64,000 nt of DNA from Massilia horti. Its GTDB lineage: Bacteria > Pseudomonadota > Gammaproteobacteria > Burkholderiales > Burkholderiaceae_D. The stretch covers positions 29,486-93,485 of the forward strand of contig NZ_SPUM01000081.1 in NCBI RefSeq assembly GCF_004614195.1. The letters are read 5' to 3'. A program made the position numbers and the translations under genes. Below, piece by piece: positions 53,666 through 63,700 of this stretch. Each line of letters opens with the position of its first letter. The stretch's first letter is position 1. The notes beneath the pieces were generated by a model that searched no databases, was not told where the DNA came from, and was given only the letters and a program-made list of their open reading frames with translations.

Positions 53666-55312
53666 TTGCAAACACAGAATAAAGGATTGGCGATAGGCGT
53701 GCTCGCGCCCGTCGACCAGGTCCACGAAGCGTCACAACCGAGCGAACACCACGAGCTGAAGCGCACGTTGAGCTGGAAGGATGCCTTCTGGGTCACAAGC
53801 GGGGTGCCGGCAGGCGTCCTCTTCACCATCGGCGGAGTATCCTCCACCATCGGTACTCCGGCATGGATCATCTGGATCGCCGCCATTCTTATCGGCTTCG
53901 CCCAGAGCTTCGTATATGCGGAAATCTCGACGCTCTATCCCCACAAATCAGGCGGCGCCTCGATCTACGGCGCACTCGGCTGGGTACGGTATAGCAAGAT
54001 GGTGGCCCCGGTCTCGGTCTGGTGCAACTGGCTAGCCTGGTCACCGATGTTGGCAATGGGTACGAGCCTGGCCGCCGGCTACATGCTGAGCAGCCTGTTC
54101 CCGCCCGATTCCGTGATCAATACATGGAAGCTCACGCTGCTGGACCTGAACTTCGTCACCAAAGGGCTGACCCTGCGTGTGAACTCGACCTTTATCCTGG
54201 CCACGCTGTTCCTGCTCGTCACCTTCAAGCTGCAACATGCCGGCGCCAGCGCGGCGGCAACCACCCAACGTATCCTCGGCATCGCCTCGCTGACGCCACT
54301 GGTCGTCATTGCCCTCGTGCCGCTGATTACGGGCGACATGCCCTCGACAAATTTCCTGCCGTTGCTGCCGCTCACCCACGACGCATCCGGCGCCGCAGTG
54401 ATGGGCGGCTGGAACGCGGCCGGCATCTCTACCGCAATGGGGGCGATGTTCCTGGCCTGCTGGTCCACCTTCGGCTTTGAAACCGCCGTGTGCTACACGC
54501 GGGAATTCAAGGATCCGCAGAAGGACGTGTTCAAGGCCATTTTTTGGTCGGGCGTGCTCTGCCTGTTCATGTTCATCGCGGTGCCGATCGCCTTCCAGGG
54601 CGAGCTGGGTCTGGCCGGCATGCTCAAGCCGGAAATCATCGACGGCTCCGGCGTGGGCGCGGCCATGGCCAAGTTCGTAGGCGGCGGTCGAGTGATGTTC
54701 AACGTGGTCGTCGTGATGCTCGTGCTAGCCATCCTTCTGATTGTGATGACCTCGATGATGGGCTCATCCCGAACCCTGTACCAGGCGTCGGTGGACGGCT
54801 GGCTGCCGCGCTACCTGTCGCACGTGAACGAGCACGGCGCTCCGACCCGCGCCATGTGGACCGACCTGGGGTTCAACCTGATTCTGTTGTTGATGTCGGA
54901 CTACATGGCGATCTTGTCGGTGTCCAACGTCTGCTACATGATCTTCGTGTTCCTGAACCTGCAGTCCGGCTGGATTCATCGCCTCGATCGTGCCGACTGG
55001 CCGCGTGCGTACAGGTGCAAGAATTGGCTGCTCGCGCTGGGTGCGCTGTGCGGCTACATCGACCTCGTGTTCGTCGGCGCTGGCGCCAACTTCCAGGGCG
55101 AGCACACTCTGCGCAATGGCCTGCTTACCGCGCTCCTGATCGTGCCAGTGTTCATCTATCGCCACTATGTCCAGGACAAAGGACGTTTCCCCGCATCGAT
55201 GAAGCGCGATATGGAGTTGCCGTGCGCGAAGGCGGGTGTGCTGCCCTATATCGCGCTCGCGGCAGCCGTTCTCGTGGTTTGGGTGGCGTTCCGTCTCACC
55301 GTCATCACCTGA
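53666..55312 (+). CDS. APC-family permease
   Basis: A 548-residue amino-acid/polyamine/organocation (APC) permease with about 12 hydrophobic segments, the first region including G-V-P-A-G-V-L-F-T-I-G and the second P-H-K-S-G-G-A-S-I-Y-G. It starts at a TTG preceded by AAAGGAG, unusual for the operon. In this setting it should import a choline-, ethanolamine- or betaine-like substrate (inference from neighbours); sequence alone does not tell which. Confidence 0.85.
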   Translation: MQTQNKGLAIGVLAPVDQVHEASQPSEHHELKRTLSWKDAFWVTSGVPAGVLFTIGGVSSTIGTPAWIIWIAAILIGFAQSFVYAEISTLYPHKSGGASIYGALGWVRYSKMVAPVSVWCNWLAWSPMLAMGTSLAAGYMLSSLFPPDSVINTWKLTLLDLNFVTKGLTLRVNSTFILATLFLLVTFKLQHAGASAAATTQRILGIASLTPLVVIALVPLITGDMPSTNFLPLLPLTHDASGAAVMGGWNAAGISTAMGAMFLACWSTFGFETAVCYTREFKDPQKDVFKAIFWSGVLCLFMFIAVPIAFQGELGLAGMLKPEIIDGSGVGAAMAKFVGGGRVMFNVVVVMLVLAILLIVMTSMMGSSRTLYQASVDGWLPRYLSHVNEHGAPTRAMWTDLGFNLILLLMSDYMAILSVSNVCYMIFVFLNLQSGWIHRLDRADWPRAYRCKNWLLALGALCGYIDLVFVGAGANFQGEHTLRNGLLTALLIVPVFIYRHYVQDKGRFPASMKRDMELPCAKAGVLPYIALAAAVLVVWVAFRLTVIT

Positions 55313-55321
55313 CCAACCGCA

Positions 55322-55343
55322 TGGGCAGGCAAGGGCCTGCCCA
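55322..55343 (+). terminator. Hairpin between permease and reductase genes
   Basis: A perfect 9-bp GC-rich stem TGGGCAGGC-aagg-GCCTGCCCA, followed about 12 bp later by TTGTTTTT. It lies in the only gap of note inside the operon (63 bp) and could be a partial terminator that lowers expression of the reductase, or a stability hairpin. Confidence 0.55.
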
Positions 55344-55375
55344 ACCAGCATTGTTTTTCGTATTAGGAGTTGGGC

Positions 55376-56329
55376 ATGAATCAAACGCTACGCGTGCGTG
55401 TCAACCGCATTGAACGGCTGGCCGACGGAATCAAACGCTTCACCCTGAAGCGCAGTGACGGGTTGGACCTTCCTGCATTTGAAAGCGGGAGCCATGTCGT
55501 GGTCCACCTCGACGGGGGCCGCATCCGCAACGCCTACTCACTGACCAGTGAGCTCGGCAACCTTGGTCACTACCAGATCTGCGTTCGGCGGGAGGAGGCG
55601 TCGCGCGGAGGCTCGCGCCTGATGCATGAAACCTTGCGCGAAGGCGATGAACTGCAGATTGGGCTGCCCGCCAACCTGTTCGGCTTGCATCCCGGCGAAG
55701 GGAAGCACGTTCTGATCGCCGGCGGCATCGGTATCACGCCGTTCATGACACACATCCAGGCGCTGGCACGCCGCAACGCGTCCTTCGAACTGCACTATTG
55801 CTTCCGCAACCGGGGAGCCGCCGCCTGCCTGGACACGCTGTCAGGCTTGCTCGGCCCGGACCAACTGCATCTGTACGAAAGCGATGAGGGGACTCTGCTC
55901 GACGTTGCCACACTGATCGCGGCTCAGCCCGGCGACGCCCATGTCTATGTCTGCGGTCCGCAGCCGCTGAACGACGCGGTCGTGGCCGCGGCGCGCTCAG
56001 CCGGTTGGGATTCGGCGCGCATTCATTACGAGCAATTCCGCAACGAGGTGGACGCAACCGGCGGCGCTTTCGACGTCACGCTGAGCAAGAGCGGCATGAC
56101 GCTTCACGTTGGACCAGACGATACGCTGCTGCGGGTGATCGAAAAGGCGGGAATCAAGGTCGACTGCATGTGCCGCGAAGGAATCTGCGGTACGTGCGAG
56201 ACGGCTATCATCGACGGGCTGGCCGATCACCGCGACAACTACCTGTCGGACGACGAAAAGGCCGCCCAGAAAACCATTATGCTCTGCGTTTCGCGCTGCC
56301 TGGGCCCGCGCTTGGTGCTGGACCTGTAA
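55376..56329 (+). CDS. Ferredoxin reductase with C-terminal 2Fe-2S (PDR/VanB/GbcB type)
   Basis: A 317-residue reductase with FNR-like FMN/FAD-binding barrel (about 1-105, R-N-A-Y-S-L-T-S), NAD-binding domain (about 108-225, A-G-G-I-G-I-T-P-F and Y-V-C-G-P-Q-P-L) and a C-terminal plant-type 2Fe-2S cluster, C266-x4-C271-x2-C274-x29-C304. This order is that of PDR/VanB-type and GbcB-type reductases that feed electrons to Rieske oxygenases, here the one at 47878. The ATG at 55376 follows AGGAGTTGGGC. Last gene of the operon. Confidence 0.87.
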   Translation: MNQTLRVRVNRIERLADGIKRFTLKRSDGLDLPAFESGSHVVVHLDGGRIRNAYSLTSELGNLGHYQICVRREEASRGGSRLMHETLREGDELQIGLPANLFGLHPGEGKHVLIAGGIGITPFMTHIQALARRNASFELHYCFRNRGAAACLDTLSGLLGPDQLHLYESDEGTLLDVATLIAAQPGDAHVYVCGPQPLNDAVVAAARSAGWDSARIHYEQFRNEVDATGGAFDVTLSKSGMTLHVGPDDTLLRVIEKAGIKVDCMCREGICGTCETAIIDGLADHRDNYLSDDEKAAQKTIMLCVSRCLGPRLVLDL

Positions 56330-56341
56330 GTGGCTAACGGT

Positions 56342-56372
56342 GCTGGCGCCGTCAGTCGATCACTGCGCCAGC
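56342..56372. terminator. Convergent terminator hairpin
   Basis: A perfect stem GCTGGCGC (56342-56349) and GCGCCAGC (56365-56372) with a 15-nt loop, in the 50-bp gap between the reductase gene (plus) and the dihydrofolate-reductase-like gene (minus). It probably ends both transcripts. Confidence 0.6.
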
Positions 56373-56379
56373 CACTGTC

Positions 56380-57027
56380 TTAGTCCTTCCGCAGCACGAC
56401 GTGCGTTGCGAATTGGGTCGGCACGTGCTCAGTGCAGCGGAATCCCAGACTTGGCAGGTCCACTCCTGCGAACAATGATTCACCGGATCCCAGCAATACC
56501 GGGGAGATTGCCAGATGCATCTCGTCGACCAAGCCGGCCCGCAGATACTCCTGAATAGTCGCCACGCCGCCTCCCAGACGCACATCCTTGCCGTTTGCGG
56601 CCTGCATCGCTTGATCGTAGGCGGACTTGATGCCGTCGGTGACAAAATAGAAGGTCGTGCCGCCTTTCATCTCCAGCGGAGGACGGGGATGATGGGTCAG
56701 CACGAACACGGGCACGTGATACGGGGGCTCCTCGCCCCACCAGCCCTTCCAGCTGTCGTCTGGCCATTGCCCGCGGACCGGGCCGAACATATTCCTGCCC
56801 AGGATCCAGGCGCCAAGGTTCGCGAAGCCACGGGCGGCAAAGTCTTCGTCCGGACCGTCCGAACCTTTGGATTCGTCTCCCATCATGCGCTGGAAAGTGC
56901 GGGTGCCGCGGAACCACTTGTGCAGCTCGCCCCCGCGCTCACCCATGGGATTCTGCAGGCTCTGGTTGGGTCCTGCTCCATAGCCATCGAGCGACACGGT
57001 AAAGCTTCGTACTTTGAGTTCGGACAT
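56380..57027 (-). CDS. RibD/dihydrofolate-reductase family protein
   Basis: A 215-residue protein of the RibD C-terminal/DHFR-like reductase family: V-S-L-D-G-Y near the start, G-R-N-M-F-G-P and the R-L-G-G-G-V-A-T-I-Q-E-Y motif, and a P-V-L-L-G-S-G-E-S-L-F segment before the C-terminus. These bind NADPH; the substrate of the subfamily is unknown. Start is the ATG at 57027, one codon after an in-frame GTG. Monocistronic and convergent to the operon on its right-hand side. Confidence 0.85.
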   Translation of the reverse strand: MSELKVRSFTVSLDGYGAGPNQSLQNPMGERGGELHKWFRGTRTFQRMMGDESKGSDGPDEDFAARGFANLGAWILGRNMFGPVRGQWPDDSWKGWWGEEPPYHVPVFVLTHHPRPPLEMKGGTTFYFVTDGIKSAYDQAMQAANGKDVRLGGGVATIQEYLRAGLVDEMHLAISPVLLGSGESLFAGVDLPSLGFRCTEHVPTQFATHVVLRKD

Positions 57028-57248
57028 CACATCTCCCTTTTATGAGCGACCAGGGGTCTGCCGTGTCGCAATCCAAGCCGACCGTGCCTGATGGCCGGGC
57101 CTCCTTGTTCAGTTACGAGAAGAATATCACGCGCGCTGACTTGTACCGCTATTTGCGCGCCAGCGGCAACGGTAAGCAGTGTTGCGCCGCAGTGCTGGCT
57201 ACGTATGCAGCAGCTCGATCATTTCGAAGAAGTGCCAGCGTGAGACGC

Positions 57249-57785
57249 TTACCAGGTGAAGTCGTCCGGGATCTTGAAATCCGCGTAGGGATCGTCGGCG
57301 TCGACCTCGGTGCTGGCCTTGTTGATCCGTACCACGCTCTCGGGGGCGCGCTCGGCGATCTTGTCGGCGATCGCACGCGGCACCAATTCGAAACCACCGT
57401 TATAAGCGACGATCGCCAGACGGCCCGCCACCAGATGATCGCGCACCTTGTCCGATACATAAATGCGATCGATCGTGGAGCCGATAGTGAAGTTGTACGC
57501 GATGTCGCCGTTGCCCTTGCTCTGGCGGTTCTGCTGGACCATCTGGGCGATCTGGGCGGCGACCGCCTTTTCAGCAGCGGCGGCGTCGCGCTGGGCATTC
57601 AACTCGCGTGCCCGCTCGGCCTGTTTGCGCTGGGCCTCGAGTGCGGCCTGGCGCGATTCGTCGACGCTCTGCACGCCGGTACGGCGCTCGATCTTCTGCT
57701 GCTTGCTTTTTTCCTGATTGGCCACCTTGGCCTTCTTCTTGTCGATCAGGCCGGCCTTTAATAGTTGCTCTTGCAGGGAAACCAT
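57249..57785 (-). CDS. DUF2058 (YaiL-like) nucleoprotein
   Basis: A 178-residue protein of the DUF2058 family: S-L-Q-E-Q-L-L-K-A-G-L-I-D-K-K-K-A at the N-terminus, an Arg/Gln/Ala-rich coiled-coil middle (about 25-90), and a globular C-terminal half with D-R-I-Y-V-S-D. YaiL-type proteins bind RNA or nucleoprotein; exact role unknown. A core-genome gene in betaproteobacteria and gammaproteobacteria. A plus-strand frame across it is a shadow. Confidence 0.88.
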   Translation of the reverse strand: MVSLQEQLLKAGLIDKKKAKVANQEKSKQQKIERRTGVQSVDESRQAALEAQRKQAERARELNAQRDAAAAEKAVAAQIAQMVQQNRQSKGNGDIAYNFTIGSTIDRIYVSDKVRDHLVAGRLAIVAYNGGFELVPRAIADKIAERAPESVVRINKASTEVDADDPYADFKIPDDFTW

Positions 57786-58046
57786 GATTATGCTCTAAAG
57801 ATAATGACGATATGCCGACCTCGGTAACGTTCGGGCCGGTGCAAGCTGGTCAGCATAGCAGAGATGCCGAGTCCGGCAAACTCGCTGGGCGGACCTCATA
57901 AAATTCAAAGTATGTATCACGCGGGATTGCGCCGCCAGCCAGCCCGACGTGCATGCCTAAGACTTATAGACCAGCCAACATTCTTCATTGGCTAAGTCCA
58001 TGTCTCCCTCCTAAGATCCCAGTGCCAACGCTCAACCGGAGACCGC

Positions 58047-59396
58047 ATGAAATCCCTGCTCACGATGCTCGCCCTGTCCCTGCTGTCGACCTCGGCATCC
58101 GCCGCGTTGCCCGAACAGCAGGCTGCCGCGCTGACGCGCCAGTTGCAAGCCATCGTGAGCGACCCCGCAATGCCGCTGGCCAGCCTGTCCGTGGTGGCGA
58201 TCCGGCATGGCGAGATCGTCTACAGCCAGCAACTGGGCAGCAAGCGGCTGCCCACGGCCACCGCACCAGCCCAGCCGGTCGATGCTAATACCATGTTCCG
58301 CATTGCATCGATTTCCAAATTCGTGACCACGCTCGGCACGATGAAGTTGGTCGAGCAAGGCCGCCTGTCGCTTGATGCCGACATCAGCGACTATCTCGGC
58401 TACCGCCTGCGCAATCCCAATTTCCCCAACCAGCCGATCACGCTGCGCATGTTGCTCACGCATACTTCATCGCTACGCGACGAAGCCGGCTTCAAATGGG
58501 CTGCAAACGTGAACCTCAAGGACGCGCTGTTGCCTGGCGGACGTTTCTACGGCAAAGGCGACATGTGGTCGAAGACCGAGGCGCCCGGCAAGTATTTTGA
58601 ATACGTCAATTTCAACTGGGGCATCATCGCCACGGTGATGGAGTGCGCCAGCGGCGAACGGTTTGACCGCCTGATGCGCCACCTGATTTTCGATCCGATG
58701 CAGCTGAAGGCCGGCTTCTACCTGGCCGATTTCGCGCCCGCCAACATCAACGATGTTGCCACCCTGTACCGCAAGCGCGAAAAGGACGGTAACGAAGTCT
58801 GGGACCCGAACGGCCCCTGGGTCGCACAGACGGATGATTTCAGCAATGAGGCGCCAGCTGCACCGCGAGGGCTGGACAGCTACGTGGTCGGCACCAACGG
58901 TACTATCTTCGGTCCACAAGGCAGCCTGCGCATCTCGGCCAATGAGCTGGCGCAGATCATGTTGATGCTGATGAACGAGGGCCGCTACGGCGGCAAGCAG
59001 ATCCTCAAGCCCCAGACGGTCGATAGCATGTTCACCAGGCAGTGGTCTCTGGACAGCAAGAACGGCAACGGCGACAGCGACTACTTCCACGGCCTCTACC
59101 ATGCCTGGGGCCTGGGCAACCAGCACTTCACCGATGCGAGCGAAATCAGGAACGGGCGCGCCAGCGGCGATCGGTTGGTCGAGGGTGGCGGACTGACGGG
59201 AGTGGGCCATCTGGGCTGGTCGTGGGGATTGAACGCCCTGTTCGTGTTCGATCGCCAGAGCAAGAACGGCATGGTCTACGTGAGCAGCGGCGTCGGCGCC
59301 AACCCGGAACTGCAGCCAGGCCGGTTCTCGTCCGAGGCGCGCTTCCAGGAGCGCATCACCGATGCGCTGTATCGCGGGGCGATTGTGCCACGCTGA
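58047..59396 (+). CDS. Class C beta-lactamase-like serine hydrolase
   Basis: A 449-residue secreted hydrolase. Signal peptide (about 1-19, A-S-A-A). The SxxK nucleophile motif is S88-I-S-K91, the Y-x-N triad member is at Y186-V-N188, and H-L-G-W-S-W-G near the end corresponds to the third (KTG-like) motif. These fit the beta-lactamase/D-aminopeptidase/esterase family (class C fold), but such proteins are more often peptidases or esterases than true lactamases. Start has GGAGACCGC before it. Monocistronic. Confidence 0.8.
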   Translation: MKSLLTMLALSLLSTSASAALPEQQAAALTRQLQAIVSDPAMPLASLSVVAIRHGEIVYSQQLGSKRLPTATAPAQPVDANTMFRIASISKFVTTLGTMKLVEQGRLSLDADISDYLGYRLRNPNFPNQPITLRMLLTHTSSLRDEAGFKWAANVNLKDALLPGGRFYGKGDMWSKTEAPGKYFEYVNFNWGIIATVMECASGERFDRLMRHLIFDPMQLKAGFYLADFAPANINDVATLYRKREKDGNEVWDPNGPWVAQTDDFSNEAPAAPRGLDSYVVGTNGTIFGPQGSLRISANELAQIMLMLMNEGRYGGKQILKPQTVDSMFTRQWSLDSKNGNGDSDYFHGLYHAWGLGNQHFTDASEIRNGRASGDRLVEGGGLTGVGHLGWSWGLNALFVFDRQSKNGMVYVSSGVGANPELQPGRFSSEARFQERITDALYRGAIVPR

Positions 59397-59537
59397 ATGG
59401 AACGTCCACGCCTCCTGTGGATCCGTCCACATCAGGCATCACCATAGACTGAATCTGCAATGCAGATGTAGGTCTAAGGAGCACCGCAGTGCGTCGTGGG
59501 GCGTGCACGTGCGTGGAGATGAGGACGGGATTTGTGG

Positions 59538-60722
59538 ATGCTTGCCAGTAAGCTCATGCGTGCGAGACTGCTCGCCGCGCTTGCCCTGGCATGGCCAGGA
59601 TTCGTTGCCGTGCTGGGCGGTTGCAACCGTGCGCCGCCCCCGGCCCCGCCACCGCCGCCGCAGGTCACCGTGGCGCTGGTGCGGCGCGCCGCCGTGCCGA
59701 TTGTGATCGAACTGCCGGGGCGCACGTCCCCGTACCGCGTGGCCCAGGTCCGTGCCCGCGTCGACGGGATTGTGCTCAAGCGCCAATTCATCGAAGGCTC
59801 CGACGTGAAGATCGGCCAACGGCTGTACCAGATCGACCCGGCTCCCTACCGCGCAGCGCTGAACAACGCCCGGGCGTCGGTGCTGAAGGCGCAAGCCAAT
59901 CTGATGGCCCAGCGAGCCCAGGCCGAACGTTACCACGCGCTGATCGCGGCCCAGGCCGTCAGCAAGCAGGATTACGACAACAGCGTATCCGGCCAGGGTC
60001 AGGCTGTCGCCGACGTCGCGTCCGCCAGGGCGATGGTCGAGACCGCTCAGATCAACCTTGGCTACACCGATGTCACTGCCCCGATCACGGGACGTGTCGG
60101 CATCTCCGCGGTTACCGAGGGCGCCTACGTCCAGGCCAGTGCCGCCACCTTGATGGCGACGATTCAGCAGATCGATCCGATCTATGTGGACCTGACCCAG
60201 TCCAGCGTCCAGGCCCTGGCCTTGAGACGGGACGTCGCCAGCGGCAAAGTCAGGCTCTCCGGTCCTGGCCAGCCCAAGGTCGACGTGCTGCTGGAAGACG
60301 GCAGCGTCTATCCAATCGCAGGCCAGCTGCAATTTACCGACATCACGGTCGACCAAGGCACCGGATCGGTCACGGTGCGTGCGATCGTGGAAAATCCGCG
60401 CCATGTCCTGTTGCCTGGAATGTTCGTGCGGGCGCGGCTGACTGAGGCCGTGAACGAGGATGCCCTGCTGGTCCCGCAGATCGGCGTGACGCGCAATCCG
60501 TCCGGTCAAGCCACGGTGCTCGTGGTCGGCCCGGACAAGAAGGTGCAGCTACGCACGGTGCAAGTGAGCAGAACGTACGGCACCGACTGGGTCGTCACGG
60601 GCGGTCTGGCCGAAGGCGAGGCGGTGATCGTCGCTGGCATGCAGAAGGCCAAGCCCGGCGCTACGGTACAGGTGACCGACACCATGGCCAACCCGGCCCC
60701 GCATACCGACGACGGGCGCTAG
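59538..60722 (+). CDS. RND efflux periplasmic adaptor (MexA/AcrA type)
   Basis: A 394-residue lipoprotein adaptor: lipobox ending at C29 (V-L-G-G-C), a Pro-rich linker, then the lipoyl/barrel-sandwich domain (V-R-A-R-V-D-G-I-V), a coiled-coil hairpin (about 95-155) and a beta-barrel/membrane-proximal part. Start taken as the ATG at 59538; a TTG two codons earlier is possible. It links the inner-membrane pump to an outer-membrane channel, which is not encoded in the window. It lies 2 bp before the pump gene, so the two are co-transcribed. Confidence 0.9.
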   Translation: MLASKLMRARLLAALALAWPGFVAVLGGCNRAPPPAPPPPPQVTVALVRRAAVPIVIELPGRTSPYRVAQVRARVDGIVLKRQFIEGSDVKIGQRLYQIDPAPYRAALNNARASVLKAQANLMAQRAQAERYHALIAAQAVSKQDYDNSVSGQGQAVADVASARAMVETAQINLGYTDVTAPITGRVGISAVTEGAYVQASAATLMATIQQIDPIYVDLTQSSVQALALRRDVASGKVRLSGPGQPKVDVLLEDGSVYPIAGQLQFTDITVDQGTGSVTVRAIVENPRHVLLPGMFVRARLTEAVNEDALLVPQIGVTRNPSGQATVLVVGPDKKVQLRTVQVSRTYGTDWVVTGGLAEGEAVIVAGMQKAKPGATVQVTDTMANPAPHTDDGR

Positions 60723-60724
60723 CG

Positions 60725-63700
60725 ATGGCGCGCTTTTTTATTGACCGCCCGATCTTCGCGATCGTCATCGCGATCCTGCTTTGTCTATCCGGGATCCTGT
60801 CCATCTTGCGCATGCCGATCGAGCAGTATCCGACGATCGCGCCGCCCGCGATCCAGGTCACCACCAACTATCCTGGCGCCTCGGCGGAAACGGTCGAAAC
60901 CACGGTTGTGCAGGTCATCGAGCAGCAAATGAGCGGGCTCGATCACTTGATCTACATGGCTTCCACCAGCGACGATTTCGGCCAGGGTGTCACCACCCTC
61001 ACCTTCGCGCCTGGCGCCAATCCTGACATCGCCCAGGTGCAGGTGCAGAACAAGTTGCAGCTGGCCATTCCGCAATTGCCCGCGGAGGTCCAGCAAACTG
61101 GCATCCGGGTGACCAAATCGAGCACCTCGTTCCTGCTCGTGCTGGCTTTTGTCTCCACCGACAACAGTATGGCGGCCGTGGACATCGCCAACTACCTCGT
61201 GTCGCACGTACAGGACCCACTTAGCCGCGTGGACGGCGTGGGCAACCTGACTGTGTTCGGCACCCAGTACGCGATGCGCATCTGGCTCGATCCCAACAAG
61301 TTGAATAACTTCGGTCTGACGCCAGTGGACATCACCAACGCGGTGCAAAGCCAGAACGTGCAAGTCGCGAGCGGGCAGCTCGGCGGGACGCCCCACACCA
61401 GCTCACAGCAATTTTCCGCGACGATCACCGAGGCCACCCTGCTGCGCACACCCGCACAGTTCGGCAACATCCTGCTCAAAGTATTGCCCGGCGGCTCACA
61501 AGTCCGACTGCGCGATGTCGCACGTGTCGCGCTCGGTGGCGAAAACTACAACCTGCTCACCAAGTTCAACGATCAGCCGGCGGCTGGCCTCGCGGTGCAA
61601 CTGAGTCCAGGTGCCAATGCCCTGGCCACCAGCAATTTGGTCCACGCGAAGGTCGATTCGCTGGCACGCCACTTCCCGCCGGGGCTGAAGGTCGCGTATC
61701 CGATCGATCAAGCGCCTTACATCCGGGCTTCCATGGAGGAAGTGGTCAAGACGCTGCTCGAAGGTATCGCACTGGTGTTCCTGGTCATGCTGCTTTTCCT
61801 GCAAAACATCCGCGCCACGCTCATTCCCACCATCGCGGTGCCGGTTGTGCTGCTGGGCACCTTCGCCATCATGAATGCGGCCGGATTTACGATCAACACG
61901 CTGTCGCTGTTCGGGCTGGTGCTGGCGATCGGGCTGCTGGTGGACGATGCGATCGTGGTGGTGGAGAACGTCGAGCGCCTGATGACCGAGGAGCACCTGC
62001 CGCCGGTGGAGGCGACGCGCAAGGCCATGGGCCAGATCAGTGGCGCACTGGTCGGCGTGGCCACCGTGCTGTCGGCGGTGTTCGTGCCGGTCGCGTTTTC
62101 GCCGGGCGCAGTCGGCGCCATCTACCGGCAGTTCTCGCTCACGATCGTCTCGGCCATGCTGTTGTCGGTGTTCGTCGCACTCTCGCTCACGCCGGCGCTG
62201 TGCGCCATGATCCTCAAACCCAGCAGCGTGCCACAGCAGGACCGCAAGGGCTTTTTCGGGTGGTTCAACCGGGGCTTCGAACGCGGGCGCGACGGTTACC
62301 TGCACGGGGTACGGCGCATCATTGCCCGCCTTTGGCGCTGGATGCTCGTGTACCTCGCCGTGATCGGCGTGGTCGCCTTCCTGTTCCTGCGCCTGCCGTC
62401 GGCCTTCCTGCCCGACGAAGACCAGGGCTCGATGTTCGTGCTGGTGCAGACGCCGCCCGGCGCCACCCAGGACCGCACCGGTAAGGTGCTGGAGGATATC
62501 AACCACTACCTGGTTACGTCTGAAAAGGCGATGGTCGATTCGATATTCCTGGTCAACGGCTTCAGCTTTACCGGCCGAGGCCAGAACCAGGGCATGGTGT
62601 TCATCCGCTTTCGCCCCTTCGACCAGCGCACCACGTCGAACCTGCGGGTGCAGGCGCTGATGGCGCGCATCGGACACCGTTTCGCCGCCTACCAGGACGC
62701 GCTCATCGTGCCGATCAATCCTCCACCGATCCGCGAACTGGGCATTGCGTCGGGCTTCGACTTCCAGCTGCAGGACCAGAGCGGCGTCGGGCACCAGCGC
62801 TTGCTCCAGGCGCGCAACCAGCTACTCGAGATGGCCAGCCATGATCCGACCCTCGCGCAGGTTCGCCCGTTCGGACTCGAGGACAGCCCGGAGTTCAAGG
62901 TCGAGATCGACCGCGAAAAGGCGGAGGCGCTGGGAGTGTCACCCAACATGATCGACCAGAGCTTTTCGATCTCCTGGGCGTCAAGTTTCATCAACTTCTT
63001 TCTCGATACGGACGGCCGCATCAAGCGCGTATTTGCCCAGGCCGACGCGCCATACCGCATGGTCCCGGAAGACTTGAACAGCCACTTTGTGCGCAACGCC
63101 AACGGCGCGATGGTGCCATTCTCGTCGTTCGCAACCGGCAGGTGGACTTTCGGTTCGCCCAAGCTCGAACGTTATAACGGCGTCTCGTCCTTTGAAATCC
63201 AGGGACAGGCAGCGCCCGGCCGCAGTACCGGACAGGCGATCACGGCCATGACCAAGATCGCGCAACAATTGCCCGCAGGCGTGGGCTACGACTGGACCGG
63301 CATCTCGCTGCAGCAGATCGCGGCGGGCGCACAGGCGCCGCTGCTGTATGCGCTGTCGATCCTGGTGGTGTTCCTGAGCCTGGCGGCGCTGTACGAAAGC
63401 TGGTCGATTCCGCTGTCGGTGATTATGGTGGTGCCGATCGGCGTGCTGGGTTCGCTGACCGCCGCGTGGCTGTCGGGCATGGCGAACGACGTGTACTTCC
63501 AGGTGGGCCTCTTGACCACGGTCGGGCTGTCGTCGAAGAACGCTATCCTCATCGTCGAATTTGCCCGCGATCTGGGTGCGGCGGGCCGTACTCCGACGGA
63601 TGCGGCACTCGAGGCGGCGCACATCCGGCTGCGCCCGATCGTGATGACCTCGCTCGCCTTCGGGCTCGGCGTGTTTCCGCTGGCGATCGCGCGCGGCGCC

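Noticed and set aside
58473..59432. 319-residue minus-strand open frame
   Set aside because: Antisense to the beta-lactamase-like hydrolase; no motif.
61496..62794. 432-residue minus-strand open frame
   Set aside because: Antisense to the RND pump, His/Arg/Gln-rich shadow.
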